Assembly (NCBI GenBank): GCA_001953215.1
Contig: CP019169.1
Location: forward strand, 3,038,001-3,102,000
Reading direction: 5' to 3'
DNA: 64,000 bases
Source: Betaproteobacteria bacterium GR16-43
GTDB taxonomy: Bacteria; Pseudomonadota; Gammaproteobacteria; Burkholderiales; Usitatibacteraceae
The stretch's first letter is position 1. Each line of letters opens with the position of its first letter. Positions 56,077 through 64,000 of the stretch are shown in pieces. A model generated the notes under the pieces. That model was given only the letters and a program-made list of their open reading frames with translations. It did not search any database and was not told the origin of the DNA. The translations under genes and the position numbers were made by a program.

Positions 56077-56109
56077 CCTAACGCTGGATTAACGCTCGAT
56101 TCACGCAGG
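56077..56109 (+). promoter_or_regulatory. Three 11-bp direct repeats upstream of G19
   Basis: CCTAACGCTGG, ATTAACGCTCG and ATTCACGCAGG follow one another without gaps. The last ends 17 nt before CATAGT (56127-56132), a possible -10, so the array would cover the -35 region, as in promoters activated by OmpR/PhoB-type regulators. The G19 start is 50 nt downstream of the repeats. The pattern is seen directly; the role is inferred. Confidence 0.45.
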
Positions 56110-56158
56110 CTTGCGCGAAGCGCGGGCATAGTGGATTCCTCGATAGAGAGGAACCACC

Positions 56159-59100
56159 ATGGTCCCCGTTTCCGCGCATCGCCTTCTCGCCGCGCTCGCA
56201 TTCCTGCTGTTCTCGATGGTCGCGCACGCCCAGCAGATCGAGCGGCCCACCAACGTCGTCGCGACCGCGGGCGTGGGGCAGGCGACGATCACCTTCTCGC
56301 CTTCCGTGTGGCACGGCGCGCAGGGGCCCAGCGGCTACGAGGTGTTTTCGACGCCGGCCGGCGGCGTGGACGTCACGGGAAGAAATACCTCCACGACGCA
56401 CGTCGTGAAGAACCTCGTCGCGGGCCAGGCCTACACGTTCATCGTTCGCGTGTACGACTTCGGCGGCACGTACGTGAATCTCTCGTTCCCCTCCAACAGC
56501 GTGACGCCGACGGCCGGCCCGCCCGAGGTGCCGACGAACTTCACCGTGGTCCCCGGCGTCGGCCAGGCGACGCTCACCCTCACGCCGCCGGTCAACAATG
56601 GCGGAGCGGCGATCACGAGCTACACGGCGACGTGGTCGCCTGCGCACGGCGTCGACACGTCGGCGGGAACGAATGCGACCACGCGCGTGATCACCGGCCT
56701 CACCAACGGCGTGCAGTACACGTTCTCGGTGGTGGCCACCAATCCGTCGGGCTCGAGCCCGGCCACGCCGCAGGTGCAGGCCATCCCGCGCGCGGCCGCG
56801 GCCACGATCACCGTCAACAATCCGTTCGACAACGACAACCTCTGCACGCTGCGCCGCGCGGTGGAGAACGCGAGCGGCTTGTACCCCGCGCATCCGCAGT
56901 GCGCGCCGGGCGCGTTCGATACGACGATCGCCTTCGACTACTTCGGGTACGACACCTACGCCATCGGGCCGGAGCCGCTGAACCTCGCGAACAACTCGAC
57001 GGCGGCTGCGTCGATCACGCTGCAGGGCAACGGCCGCGGCCGCACGATCATCAACGGGCAGGGTGCGACGCGCATCTTCGAGAACGACCCGCCGAATCCC
57101 ATCACGATCCGCCTGAAGGACCTGAGTGTCGTGAACGGCCACAACGAACTGCCCGGCATTCCGAACGACCTCTCGCGCGGCGGGGCGATCTACTTCTCGC
57201 CGGGCGCCACGGCTTACCTGGACAACGTGGCGGTGGTGAACAACAACGGTTCGCAGCTCTCCGCGGTCTACAGCCGCGGCAGCCTCACGGTCTCGCGCAG
57301 CACGTTCCAGGGCAATGGCACGGGCAACTCCGGTTTCGCCGGCGCCATCACGAGCTACGGCGGGCTCGTCGTCTCCGACAGCACGTTCGAGGGCAACACG
57401 GGTTACGTCGGCGGGGCGATCCTGCATTTCGTCAACGACGGCAATCCCGCGAAGGCGCTCACGATCTCCAACAGCACGTTCACGGGCAACCACGGCGTGT
57501 CGCAGGGTGGGGCGATCTTCGAGAACTCGAACGTGCCGACGACCCTCACGCACGTCACCATCACCGGCAATTCCACCGACGAGGGCAGCTTCCAGCAGGG
57601 CGGAGGCGTGGTGCACGGCGGGCCGGGCGTGTTCACGCTCGACCGCAGCATCATCGCGGGCAACACGTCACCGATGGGGGCGGATTGCATGACGTTCGTG
57701 TCGTTCAACCAGATCGTGTCGGCGGGCTACAACGTCGTGGGTTCGCTGCAGGACTGCAACATCACCGGGAACACCGCGTCCAACATCGTCGGGCCCGCCC
57801 TGCTCGGTGCGATCGGTGAGAACGGCGGGCCCACGCGCACGATCGCGCCGCTGGCCGGCAGCCCCGCGATCGACCGGGCGCCTACGTGCACGAGCGCGTT
57901 CGACCAACGCGGACGATCGCGTCCGCAGGGCGCAGGCTGCGAGAGCGGGGCCTTCGAGATCACGGCGCCCGATGCGCCCTACGATGTTTCGGCGTCCATG
58001 GCCAGCACGCAAGCCACGGTGACGTTCACGCCGCCGGGTGTCGACGGCGGTTCCCCGATCACGGGCTACACCGTCGTCTCCAATCCCGCGGGTGGCGTGG
58101 ACACGAATGCCAACACGCTTGCCACGAGCCACGTCGTGACCGGCCTCGTGGATGGCGTGACCTATGTGTTCACGGTTCGCGCGGTGAACGCGATCGGAAC
58201 GGGCCCCGCTTCGGATCCCTCGTACCCCGCCGTGTTCGCGACGGTGCCGGGCGCGCCGTCCATCTTCGCGGTCAATACCGGCAATGGATCGGCCACGGTG
58301 TTCTTCAGCGCGCCTGCACTCGACGGCGCATCGCCCATCACGGGCTACACCGTGACGTCGAATCCTGCGGGCGGCACGGACAGCAACGCGGGTACGCTGG
58401 ACGACCCGCACGTCGTCACCGGGCTCACGAATGGCGTGGCCTACACCTTCACCGTCACCGCGACGAATTCCGTGGGGACCGGCCCGGCCTCCGCGCCTTC
58501 GGGCAGCGTGACGCCGAACGTCGTTCCCGATGCGCCGAGCAACGTCGTGGCCGCGGCCACGGGCGGCAGCACGGCAACCGTGACCTTCGCCGCGCCCGCG
58601 CCCAACGGGGGCACATCGGTCACGGGCTACAGCGTGTTCTCGGAGCCGAGCGGTGCGGTGGACATCAACGCGGGTTCCACGTCGACGTCGCATGCGATCA
58701 CCGGCCTGCAGTCCGGCAACGTCTACACGTTCTACGTCGTCGCGACGAATGCGGCCGGCAGCGGCCCGGCGTCGGCGCCTTCGAACGCGCTGTCGTTCGT
58801 GACCGTGCCCGCGGCACCGAACATGATCGGCGCGACGCCGTTCAGCAATGCCGGTCCTGTTCAAGTGGTGTTCGACGGGCTGGTGAACGACGGCGGCTCG
58901 CCGATCACGGGCTTCACGGTGTATTCGAATCCGCCCGGCGGTGTCGACCCGCAGGCGAACACGCTGGCGCAAGCGCACAACATCACCGGCCTCACGCCGG
59001 GTGTGTCGTACACGTTCACCGTGCGCGCGAGGAACGCGATCGGGGAGGGCCCGGCGTCGCAACCTTCGAATGCCGTGACGCTCTCCGGCCCGCCCGGGGC

Positions 59101-60679
59101 GCCCACGAACGTGACCGTGACGTACGGGTCGCAACCGATGACGCTGGTCGTGAGCTTCACGCCGCCCGCGGACAATGGCAGCTCGCCGATCACGGGCTAC
59201 TTCCTCTCGAGCCCGCAGTTCATCAACGACGCGGACGGCGGCACGACGAAGACCTCGCACCTGATCGTCTCGCTGAGTTCCGACACGACTTACACATTCA
59301 CGGCGCGAGCCCGCAACGTGAACGGCTTCTCGTCCTTCTCGGCGGAATCCAACGCGATCTACCTCAACCAGCGGCCGGGTGCGCCGACCAACGTGACGGC
59401 CGAAGCGCGCAGTGGCGAGGCGCTCGTGTCGTTCGCGGCGCCGGCGTATCGCGGCAACTATCCGCCGACCGGCTACACGGTCACCTCGGTGCCCGGCGGG
59501 GTCAGTGCAACGGGCGCGTCTTCACCGCTCGTGGTCGGCGGCCTCACCAACGGGATTGCGTACACGTTCGTGGTGACGGCGCAGAGCCTGGCGGGGCCGG
59601 GCGACATGTCCGCGCCCTCGAACAGCGTGACGCCCGCCAATCCGCCGGCGAAGCAGCGCGAGGTCGATTTCAACGCCGACGTGAAGTCGGATGTGCTCAT
59701 CCGCAACGTCGATGGCAGCTCCGCCATCTGGCTGATGAACGGCACGGCGATCGCCTCGAGCACGCAGATCTTCCCCGCGGGCACCGCGTGGCAGGTCGCG
59801 CACATGGTCGACCTGAACGGCGATTTCAAGACCGACCTCGTGTGGCAGCACCCGGACGGCCGCGTGACCGTGTACCTCATGGACGGAGCGACCGCGGTCA
59901 CGAAGCAGTTGATCCTGCCCGCGGGTGGCGGCTGGACGGTGACCCAGGCGGCGGACCTCGACGGCGACGGCAAGGCCGACCTCGTCTTCCAGAATGCGGA
60001 CGGCACGCTCGCCGCATGGCTGATGAACGGGGCCACGATGACCGCCGGGGGAACGATCCTCGGCCCGGGCAGCGGCTGGAGCATCACGAAGACCGGGGAC
60101 TTCAATGGCGACGGCAAGGCCGATCTGCTGTTCACGCACACCGATGGCCGCGTCGCGATCTGGCTCATGAACGGCCTCACCCCGATCCAGCAGACGCAGA
60201 TCCTCAATGCCGGATCCGGCTGGAGCGTTTCGCACGTGGCCGACCTCGATGGCGACGGCAAGGCCGACCTCGTCTGGCGCAACACCGACGGGCGCGTGGC
60301 TGCGTGGCTGATGAATGGAACCGCGATGACCTCCGGCGCGGAGCTGCTCAACGCGGGTACCGGGTGGACCGTCACCAGGACGGGCGACTTCGACGGCGAC
60401 CACAAGGCCGACCTCCTCTTCGAGCACACCGACGGGCGGGTGGCGATCTTCCTGATGAACGGCCTCACGCCCGTGACGACCACGCAGATCCTGAACGGCG
60501 GGAGCGGCTGGAGCGTGAAGCGCACGGCCGACTTGAATGGCGACGGGAAGAGCGACCTGGTCTGGCAGAACGCGGATGGGCGCATCGCGGTGTGGTTGAT
60601 GAACGGCACGACGATGGTGGGCGGGAGCGAGGTCCTGGGGCCCGGCACGGGATGGACCGTGTCCACCGTGAGCCAGTAG
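56159..60679 (+). CDS. G19: fibronectin III / beta-helix secreted protein with FG-GAP propeller
   Basis: At 1506 residues this is the longest gene here. ATG 56159 follows GAGAGGA and gives a signal peptide ending near 24 (SMVAHA-QQIE). Two fibronectin III domains (about 27-215) are followed by a parallel beta-helix region (about 220-530; repeats such as VSRSTFQGNGTGNSGFAGAI). A choice-of-anchor-Q-like segment follows (NGGPTRTIAPLAGSPAID, DQRGRSRPQG, SGAFE; about 530-600). Six more fibronectin III domains (about 602-1160) each begin like PGAPTNVT and contain SPITGY and TYTFTVRA. FG-GAP blades run from about 1167. Such a head suggests an extended adhesin or polysaccharide-binding surface protein, though some beta-helices are lyases; I saw no catalytic set. 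A possible regulator-binding array precedes it. The closest paralogue modules are absent from this window. Confidence 0.93.
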   Translation: MVPVSAHRLLAALAFLLFSMVAHAQQIERPTNVVATAGVGQATITFSPSVWHGAQGPSGYEVFSTPAGGVDVTGRNTSTTHVVKNLVAGQAYTFIVRVYDFGGTYVNLSFPSNSVTPTAGPPEVPTNFTVVPGVGQATLTLTPPVNNGGAAITSYTATWSPAHGVDTSAGTNATTRVITGLTNGVQYTFSVVATNPSGSSPATPQVQAIPRAAAATITVNNPFDNDNLCTLRRAVENASGLYPAHPQCAPGAFDTTIAFDYFGYDTYAIGPEPLNLANNSTAAASITLQGNGRGRTIINGQGATRIFENDPPNPITIRLKDLSVVNGHNELPGIPNDLSRGGAIYFSPGATAYLDNVAVVNNNGSQLSAVYSRGSLTVSRSTFQGNGTGNSGFAGAITSYGGLVVSDSTFEGNTGYVGGAILHFVNDGNPAKALTISNSTFTGNHGVSQGGAIFENSNVPTTLTHVTITGNSTDEGSFQQGGGVVHGGPGVFTLDRSIIAGNTSPMGADCMTFVSFNQIVSAGYNVVGSLQDCNITGNTASNIVGPALLGAIGENGGPTRTIAPLAGSPAIDRAPTCTSAFDQRGRSRPQGAGCESGAFEITAPDAPYDVSASMASTQATVTFTPPGVDGGSPITGYTVVSNPAGGVDTNANTLATSHVVTGLVDGVTYVFTVRAVNAIGTGPASDPSYPAVFATVPGAPSIFAVNTGNGSATVFFSAPALDGASPITGYTVTSNPAGGTDSNAGTLDDPHVVTGLTNGVAYTFTVTATNSVGTGPASAPSGSVTPNVVPDAPSNVVAAATGGSTATVTFAAPAPNGGTSVTGYSVFSEPSGAVDINAGSTSTSHAITGLQSGNVYTFYVVATNAAGSGPASAPSNALSFVTVPAAPNMIGATPFSNAGPVQVVFDGLVNDGGSPITGFTVYSNPPGGVDPQANTLAQAHNITGLTPGVSYTFTVRARNAIGEGPASQPSNAVTLSGPPGAPTNVTVTYGSQPMTLVVSFTPPADNGSSPITGYFLSSPQFINDADGGTTKTSHLIVSLSSDTTYTFTARARNVNGFSSFSAESNAIYLNQRPGAPTNVTAEARSGEALVSFAAPAYRGNYPPTGYTVTSVPGGVSATGASSPLVVGGLTNGIAYTFVVTAQSLAGPGDMSAPSNSVTPANPPAKQREVDFNADVKSDVLIRNVDGSSAIWLMNGTAIASSTQIFPAGTAWQVAHMVDLNGDFKTDLVWQHPDGRVTVYLMDGATAVTKQLILPAGGGWTVTQAADLDGDGKADLVFQNADGTLAAWLMNGATMTAGGTILGPGSGWSITKTGDFNGDGKADLLFTHTDGRVAIWLMNGLTPIQQTQILNAGSGWSVSHVADLDGDGKADLVWRNTDGRVAAWLMNGTAMTSGAELLNAGTGWTVTRTGDFDGDHKADLLFEHTDGRVAIFLMNGLTPVTTTQILNGGSGWSVKRTADLNGDGKSDLVWQNADGRIAVWLMNGTTMVGGSEVLGPGTGWTVSTVSQ

Positions 60680-60729
60680 GGGGAATCCGGCCGTGACCCG
60701 GGGGGAAAGGCGCTGGTTTCGGATGTAAG

Positions 60730-60757
60730 AACGCTTGCGTTAAGGCTTCGGTAGAAT
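60730..60757 (+). promoter_or_regulatory. Possible promoter elements upstream of G20
   Basis: TAGAAT at 60752-60757 matches a -10 hexamer in five of six positions. No -35 lies at normal spacing. An inverted repeat AACGC-TT-GCGTT (60730-60741) lies just upstream and shares AACGCT with the repeats before G19. Confidence 0.3.
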
Positions 60758-60787
60758 GTCGCCAGACTTAACAACAAGCAAAAACAG

Positions 60788-63787
60788 ATGCGCACGCTCT
60801 CCCTGGTATTCGCGGCTTTCCTGGCCTTCGCGGTGCCCGCGGCGGCCCAGACCCGGCTCTGGATCCAGAGCGATTCGGGGGACTACATCGGGCAGGGCGT
60901 GACGCACACGTACACGCACCCGGCCGAACCCGTCACGTACTACTCGTCCTCGCCCAGCGCGGTCACGGTGTCCGCCGGCGGCTACACGCTCGACGTGGTG
61001 GCGCCCCAGGGCGCGGTCCTCGGCGCCGGCCCCTACGAGAGTGCGGCCCGCTACCCGTTCCAGGGCAACTCGCCCGGGCTCAACTTCTCCGGCAACGGCC
61101 GGGGCTGCAACACGCTGACCGGCCGCTTCGTCGTGCTCGCCGTCTCGTTCAACGGCAGCGGCGGCATCTCCAGCCTCGCGGTGGACTTCGAGCAGCATTG
61201 CGAGGGCGGCACCGCGGCCCTCTGGGGCGAGCTGCGCATCAATTCCGCCTTGCCGCTCACGGTCGAGAAGCCCCCCGGTTCCACCGTGCCCGACAACATG
61301 ACCTTCGGCGGGCAGCTCGCCGTGCCGCCGTCGACGCTCGTCACCTCCGGCGCCAGCACGGTGTACGGGATCAACGCGCCCGCGGCCATCTCGGTGGTCG
61401 ATGGCGAATACAGCATCGATGGCGGCGCCTTCACCTCGGTCGCGGGCACGGTGACCAATCGCGCGCATGTGCGGGTGCGGGGAACTTCGTCGACCACGCC
61501 GGGCGCGGTGAAGTACGTGACGCTGCTGGTCGGCGGCGATGCGGTCGGCAGCTTCTCGATCGCCACCTACCTGCCGGGGTCGGTGCAGACAGGCCTCGTC
61601 GTCGACAGCTTCCCGGGCGACTACATCGGGGGAGGGCAGTTCCTCTTCGCGCGCGCTCCGGATTGGACCGTCGCTTTCAACTCGAGCTATTCGAACGCGA
61701 TCGACGGCACGGGCCCCAACGGCCGCCGCTTCTCGCTCACGCTGCGCGCCGCGGGCAGCGAGGCGCTCGCGGTCGGCCCCTACGAGGATGCGGTGCGCGC
61801 GGGCGGCGCGAGCGCGTCCCCGGGGCTCGACCTCAGCATGGACTCGCGCGGCTGCAACCGGATCGCCGGCCGCTTCGTGGTGCTCGAGATCGACCTCAAC
61901 GCCGTTCCGAAGCGGCTCGCGGTCAACTTCGAACAGTGGTGCGAGGGCTCGAGCCAGCCGCTCTTCGGCGAGCTGCGCATGAACTCCACCATCCCGTATT
62001 TCTTCCAGGCGCCCGCCGGCGATGCGCAGCCCGACGCGATGGGCCTCACCGCGCAGAACCCCGTGCGCGCGGGCTCGATGGTGTCTTCGAACTTCACGCG
62101 CATCTACGGTGTGAACGCCCCGGTGCCGATCTCGATCTCCGGCGGTGGGGAGTACAGCGTGAACGGCGGCGCCTTCACCTCGGCCGCCGGGACCGTGAGC
62201 GAGCTCGACTCGATCCAGGTCCGCCTCAAGGCCTCGGCCACGCCCAATGGGGTGAAGACGGCCACGCTCAACGCGGGCGGCACCCTCTCGAACTTCCAGG
62301 TCCGGACCTACGGCCCGGGCACGGTGGTGAACGGGCTCTACTTCAGCAGCAGCCCCGGCGATTACGTCGGCCTCGGCCAGACGAAGTTCTATCCCGCGCC
62401 TCCGAACCGGATGTCGGTCCAGCCGTACGGCACCGGGGCGTACTTCAGCTTCGACGTGGTCGGCGGCACGTGGTGGAGCCTCATCATCGGCGCGGCCGGC
62501 GGCGCGCAGCTTGCCCCCGGGACGTACGAAAACGCGCAACGTTTCGCCTCCGGCACCAACCCCGGACTCGACTTCAGCGGCGACGGTCGTGGCTGCAACC
62601 AGCAGGCCGGGCGCTTCGTCGTCCACGAAGCCGTGTATTCGTTCGGCACCCTGGTCAAGTTCGCCGCGGACTTCGAGCAGCACTGCGAGGTCACCGGTCC
62701 GCCGCTGCGCGCGCAGGTGCGCTTCAACACGACCGTCCCGTTCAGCCAGTACCTCGCGCAGAACGTGCCGCAGGACCTGAGCGGCGAAGGTTTCGACGAT
62801 CTCCTCTGGCAGCATCCGGACGGGCGCCACGCGCTGTGGCTGATGAACGGAACGTCGGCCACCGCGACGGGCGAGATCCTCGGCGCGGGCACGGGCTGGA
62901 ACGCCACGCATGCGGCCGATTTCGACGGCGACGGCAAGGCCGACGTCGTGTGGCAGCACACCGACGGACGCATGGCGATCTACCTCATGAACGGGCAGGT
63001 GCCCACGGCCACGCAGCAGCTCCTCAACGCCGGCAGCGGCTGGACGGTCACGCATACCTCGGACTTCACCGGCGACGGCAAGGCGGATCTCCTGTTCCAT
63101 CACACCGATGGCAGCACCTCGATGTGGCTGATGAACGGCCTCGCGGTGACGGGTGGCACGACGCTGGTCGGCCCGGGCAGCGGATGGAGCGCCACGCGCA
63201 CCGGCGACTTCGACGGCGACGGCAAGGCCGACATCCTCTGGACGCACACCGATGGCCGCGTCGCGATCTGGCTCATGGACGGCGCCGGCGTGAAGTCCAC
63301 CAACCAGATCCTGAACGCGGGCAGCGGATGGAGTGCCACGCACGTCGGCGACCTGAGCGGCGACGGCAAGGCCGACATCGTCTGGCAGCACATCGACGGC
63401 CGCGTTGCCGTGTGGCTGATGAACGGCTCCGCGATGGCGAGCGGTGGCGGCATCCTCAACGCGGGCAGCGGCTGGAGCGTGGCGCGCGTCGCGGACTTCG
63501 ACGGCGACGGCAAGGTGGACCTCTTCTTCCAGCACACCGACGGGCGCGCCGCGATCTGGCTGATGGACGGGCTCGTGGCCGCGACGCAGACCCAGATCCT
63601 CAACCCCGCGAGCGGCTGGACGGTGCGCCGGGTGGCGGACCTGAACGGCGACGGTCGTGCCGACATCATCTGGCGCCATACCGACGGGCGCCATGCGGCG
63701 TGGCTCATGTACGGCACGGCGATGACGAGCGGCACCGGCATCCTCGGGCCCGGCACGGGATGGAGCGTCTCGACGGCGGGGCAGTAG
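60788..63787 (+). CDS. G20: protein with triplicated unnamed domain and FG-GAP propeller
   Basis: This 999-residue protein has a signal peptide at 1-21 (AVPAAA-QTRL). Residues about 24-660 hold a repeat with a period near 246. Each unit opens with a domain containing SPGDYIGxGQ, then LAxGPYE-x-A, SGNGRGCN, GRFVVLE and DFEQHCEG with invariant Cys. A second domain follows, with YGINAPVPIS, EYSVNGGAFTSAAGTV and a VR strand. Units start near 24, 270 and 516; the third lacks the second domain. I have no name or function for either domain, although similar sequences seem widespread in secreted bacterial proteins (from memory). FG-GAP blades fill about 663-999 and are very regular. The stop is 2 nt before the ATG of G21, so they are cotranscribed. 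The Shine-Dalgarno is weak. Confidence 0.92.
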   Translation: MRTLSLVFAAFLAFAVPAAAQTRLWIQSDSGDYIGQGVTHTYTHPAEPVTYYSSSPSAVTVSAGGYTLDVVAPQGAVLGAGPYESAARYPFQGNSPGLNFSGNGRGCNTLTGRFVVLAVSFNGSGGISSLAVDFEQHCEGGTAALWGELRINSALPLTVEKPPGSTVPDNMTFGGQLAVPPSTLVTSGASTVYGINAPAAISVVDGEYSIDGGAFTSVAGTVTNRAHVRVRGTSSTTPGAVKYVTLLVGGDAVGSFSIATYLPGSVQTGLVVDSFPGDYIGGGQFLFARAPDWTVAFNSSYSNAIDGTGPNGRRFSLTLRAAGSEALAVGPYEDAVRAGGASASPGLDLSMDSRGCNRIAGRFVVLEIDLNAVPKRLAVNFEQWCEGSSQPLFGELRMNSTIPYFFQAPAGDAQPDAMGLTAQNPVRAGSMVSSNFTRIYGVNAPVPISISGGGEYSVNGGAFTSAAGTVSELDSIQVRLKASATPNGVKTATLNAGGTLSNFQVRTYGPGTVVNGLYFSSSPGDYVGLGQTKFYPAPPNRMSVQPYGTGAYFSFDVVGGTWWSLIIGAAGGAQLAPGTYENAQRFASGTNPGLDFSGDGRGCNQQAGRFVVHEAVYSFGTLVKFAADFEQHCEVTGPPLRAQVRFNTTVPFSQYLAQNVPQDLSGEGFDDLLWQHPDGRHALWLMNGTSATATGEILGAGTGWNATHAADFDGDGKADVVWQHTDGRMAIYLMNGQVPTATQQLLNAGSGWTVTHTSDFTGDGKADLLFHHTDGSTSMWLMNGLAVTGGTTLVGPGSGWSATRTGDFDGDGKADILWTHTDGRVAIWLMDGAGVKSTNQILNAGSGWSATHVGDLSGDGKADIVWQHIDGRVAVWLMNGSAMASGGGILNAGSGWSVARVADFDGDGKVDLFFQHTDGRAAIWLMDGLVAATQTQILNPASGWTVRRVADLNGDGRADIIWRHTDGRHAAWLMYGTAMTSGTGILGPGTGWSVSTAGQ

Positions 63788-63789
63788 GG

Positions 63790-64000
63790 ATGCGCGCGCT
63801 CTCGCTGCTCGTCGCCGCCACGGCACTCCTGTGCGGCAACGTCCAGGCCCAGTATCCGGTGCAATCGCTCGTGATCGAGGGGCCCTCGGAAATCAACAGC
63901 CTCGTGGACCTGAACGTCCAATACCGGGCCAAGGCGGTGTTCACCGACGGCAGCACGGGCTACGTGAACGCGATCTGGCACGCGAACTCGAACGGGTACG
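63790..64000 (+). CDS. G21: secreted Ig-like protein (5' end only)
   Basis: ATG 63790 lies 2 nt after the G20 stop, and GGGG (63778-63781) is 8 nt upstream, so translation is probably coupled. About 70 residues are visible: a signal peptide (MRALSLLVAATALLCGNVQA, cut before QYPV), then a segment reading LVIEGPSEINSLVDLNVQYR and later FTDGSTGYV, the usual start of a bacterial Ig-like (Big2-type) domain. The window ends inside it. By position it is expected to end in another FG-GAP propeller, but that cannot be seen. Confidence 0.8.
   Translation, partial: MRALSLLVAATALLCGNVQAQYPVQSLVIEGPSEINSLVDLNVQYRAKAVFTDGSTGYVNAIWHANSNGY

Noticed and set aside
56078-57616. 512-residue minus-strand frame opposite G19
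   Set aside because: Shadow of the fibronectin/beta-helix coding region; no start signal or motif.
60740-63826. 1028-residue minus-strand frame opposite G20
   Set aside because: Antisense shadow; composition is repetitive Arg/Ala/Val without recognisable domains, while G20 has a signal peptide and clear domains.

Overview
The window is high in G+C by inspection and almost entirely coding. It holds one gene type in variation: 21 large genes for predicted Sec-exported proteins, each with a signal peptide, a different N-terminal module and (in the 19 complete genes) a C-terminal seven-bladed FG-GAP/VCBS-type beta-propeller of about 340 residues. The blade signature is D-x-[DN]-G-D-G-x-x-D followed by DGR-x-A-[IV]-W-LMNG. 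The array runs off both window edges. High G+C, Sec signal peptides, no Gram-positive sorting motif, and the combination of delta-60, FG-GAP and choice-of-anchor-type domains suggest a Gram-negative proteobacterium, probably a betaproteobacterium. Nothing here fixes the species.

Layout: two arms diverge from a 354-bp gap at 35757-36110. Twelve genes (G12 to G1 in transcription order) run leftward and nine (G13 to G21) run rightward. Left arm from the centre outward: G12 PQQ-type sugar dehydrogenase propeller; G11 and G10 CAP-domain proteins; terminator; G9 delta-60 propeller; REP-like hairpin; G8 glycoside-hydrolase-like protein; terminator; G7, G6, G5 delta-60 propellers joined by 4-nt stop/start overlaps; G4 PQQ/SBBP-like propeller; G3 YVTN/WD-like propeller; G2 CAP protein with an extra C-terminal domain; G1 BNR/Ycf48-like propeller, cut by the window edge. 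Right arm: G13 metzincin protease with Calx-beta; terminator; G14 to G18 PQQ/SBBP-like propellers, with 4-nt overlaps at G16/G17 and G17/G18; G19 fibronectin III and beta-helix protein; G20 a protein with an unnamed repeated domain; G21 an Ig-like protein, cut by the window edge.

No RNA gene, CRISPR array, insertion sequence, phage gene, transporter, regulator or housekeeping gene was seen. The working interpretation (inference) is a surface or secreted repertoire in which a constant Ca2+-binding C-terminal propeller carries interchangeable N-terminal heads: proteases, CAP, sugar-active or sugar-binding modules, and other propellers. The array has grown by tandem duplication and mosaic recombination. 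The C-terminal propeller falls into subtypes that follow map position more than the N-terminal family, which points to local gene conversion or head swapping.
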